Below, one piece after another: positions 63,068 through 64,000 of a stretch of DNA of 64,000 nucleotides (position 1 is the stretch's first letter; each line of letters begins with the position of its first letter). The stretch comes from Vibrio splendidus (lineage in GTDB: Bacteria; Pseudomonadota; Gammaproteobacteria; Enterobacterales; Vibrionaceae), in contig NZ_MCUN01000054.1 in NCBI RefSeq assembly GCF_002873455.1, positions 186,001 to 250,000 on the forward strand, in the 5' to 3' direction. The translations under genes were made by a program, and so were the position numbers. The notes below the pieces were generated by a model that did not search any database, had not been told where the DNA came from, and saw only the letters and a list, made by a program, of their open reading frames with translations.

Positions 63068-64000
63068 ATGGCGATGACTGAACATGATGAAAGCTGGTGG
63101 AAAACCGCAACCATCTATCAAATCTACCCAAAGAGCTTTTGTGACAGTGGCTGCAAAGGTACTGGCGATATCAAAGGGATCATTTCGAAACTGGATTACC
63201 TAAAACGTTTGAGTGTTGATGCGATTTGGTTAACCCCAGTTTACGCGTCACCTATGATCGACAATGGTTACGATATTTCAGACTATTACACGATTAACCC
63301 TCAATTCGGCACTATGGAAGACTTCGACTTATTATTGTCTGAAGCGCACCAACGTGGCATCCGTATCGTGATGGATATTGTGGTCAACCATACTTCAACA
63401 GAGCATGCATGGTTTCAGTCTGCATTAGGTGACAAAAACAGCCCATACCGCGATTACTACATCTGGAAAGACCCAGTAAACGGTCAAGCACCAACCAACT
63501 GGCAGTCTAAATTCGGTGGTAATGCTTGGGAAATGGATGAGGCGACTGGGCAATACTTCCTACACTTATTCGCCAAAGAACAGGCTGACCTTAACTGGGA
63601 GAATCCTGTTGTACGCGAAGAAGTAAAAGACGTCATCAGCTTCTGGGCTGAGAAGGGCGTTGATGGTTTCCGTTTAGATGTAATCAACCTGATTTCAAAG
63701 CAGCAAGATTTCCCAAATGATGATATCGGTGATGGTCGTCGTTTCTATACCGATGGCCCACGAGTGCACGAATACCTGAAAGAAATCAGCGAAGCAGTAT
63801 TCCAGAAATACGGTAGCGTGACGGTTGGTGAGATGTCTTCAACGACACTGGAACATTGTCAGCAATACTCAAATATTGATAACAGCGAACTGTCGATGGT
63901 GTTTAACTTCCACCACCTTAAGGTTGATTACACCAATGGTGAGAAGTGGACCAATGCACCATTTGATTTCTTACAGCTCAAGTCGATCTTCAATCACTGG
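63068..64000 (+). CDS. treC: Trehalose-6-phosphate hydrolase TreC (N-terminal part)
   Basis: The first 311 codons of a GH13 alpha-amylase-family enzyme; the gene continues past the right edge (E. coli TreC about 551 aa). TATIYQIYPKSFCDSG, GIRIVMDIVVNHTSTEHAWF (region I), GVDGFRLDVINLI with the nucleophile Asp (region II) and VTVGEMSST with the acid/base Glu (region III) are present. It hydrolyses trehalose-6-phosphate to glucose and glucose-6-phosphate. ATG 63068 (MAMTEHDE) or 63074 are both possible starts. Confidence 0.95.
   Translation, partial: MAMTEHDESWWKTATIYQIYPKSFCDSGCKGTGDIKGIISKLDYLKRLSVDAIWLTPVYASPMIDNGYDISDYYTINPQFGTMEDFDLLLSEAHQRGIRIVMDIVVNHTSTEHAWFQSALGDKNSPYRDYYIWKDPVNGQAPTNWQSKFGGNAWEMDEATGQYFLHLFAKEQADLNWENPVVREEVKDVISFWAEKGVDGFRLDVINLISKQQDFPNDDIGDGRRFYTDGPRVHEYLKEISEAVFQKYGSVTVGEMSSTTLEHCQQYSNIDNSELSMVFNFHHLKVDYTNGEKWTNAPFDFLQLKSIFNHW

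Overview
The window is ordinary chromosomal DNA of a Vibrio, most likely from the Splendidus clade. The sodium-driven flagellar stator genes pomA/pomB, the order gpt-frsA-crl-proB-proA, the order nrdR-ribD-ribE-ribB-ribH-nusB-thiL-pgpA, and the order gmhB/metNIQ near treR-treB-treC all fit this genus. The genus is inferred from protein resemblance and gene order, not from a search. I see no rRNA, tRNA, insertion sequence, prophage, CRISPR array or broken gene. Only the two end genes are incomplete, cut by the window edges.

Region 1 (1-11.8 kb) is a galactoside/galactose module. An ebg operon (ebgR, then ebgA-ebgC and the start of a YgjI/EbgB-like permease, all minus strand) is divergent from the Leloir operon galE-galT-galK-galM. 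The gal operon is followed by a convergent galR. EbgA/EbgC would release galactose from beta-galactosides and GalMKTE would convert it to UDP-glucose. LacI-family operators are visible for both repressors. Region 2 (11.8-20 kb) is a set of single genes: csaA-like, a gamma-glutamylcyclotransferase-fold protein, nnrS, adenine deaminase, DUF3622, an aspartoacylase-family protein, a DUF3332 lipoprotein and pepD.

Region 3 (20-27.3 kb) starts with a transcript of about 307 nt that carries a 28-codon ORF. It lies between pepD and a purine permease, the place where V. cholerae encodes the dual-function RNA VcdRP. A PurR-controlled NCS2 purine permease, gpt, frsA, crl and proBA follow. Region 4 (27.3-34.2 kb) is the nrdR-riboflavin-nusB-thiL-pgpA cluster; its RibB has a degenerate GTP cyclohydrolase II domain. 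Region 5 (34.2-41.1 kb) holds dxs-ispA-xseB (minus), divergent from pomAB with a perfect sigma-28 promoter, then thiI.

Region 6 (41.2-50 kb) has the sRNA gene gcvB divergent from gcvA, an overlapping gcvA-hydrolase-DUF423-rlmM cluster, a Fur-controlled TonB-dependent receptor with a possible divergent sRNA, then xni and ppnN. Region 7 (50-64 kb) has a diguanylate cyclase, a TPR membrane protein with a degenerate GGDEF-like end, queF, syd, a DUF2310 protein, the MetJ-controlled metNIQ operon, gmhB, an mliC-like gene, and treR-treB-treC (treC cut by the right edge).

The points most worth following are in the RNA and repeat layer between otherwise core genes: the VcdRP-like RNA, gcvB, a candidate sRNA beside the Fur box, a strongly structured ribB-ribH spacer, a hairpin element between galT and galK, and exact-period tandem repeats (22 bp and 17 bp) in spacers. 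I did not find a clearly new multi-gene system.
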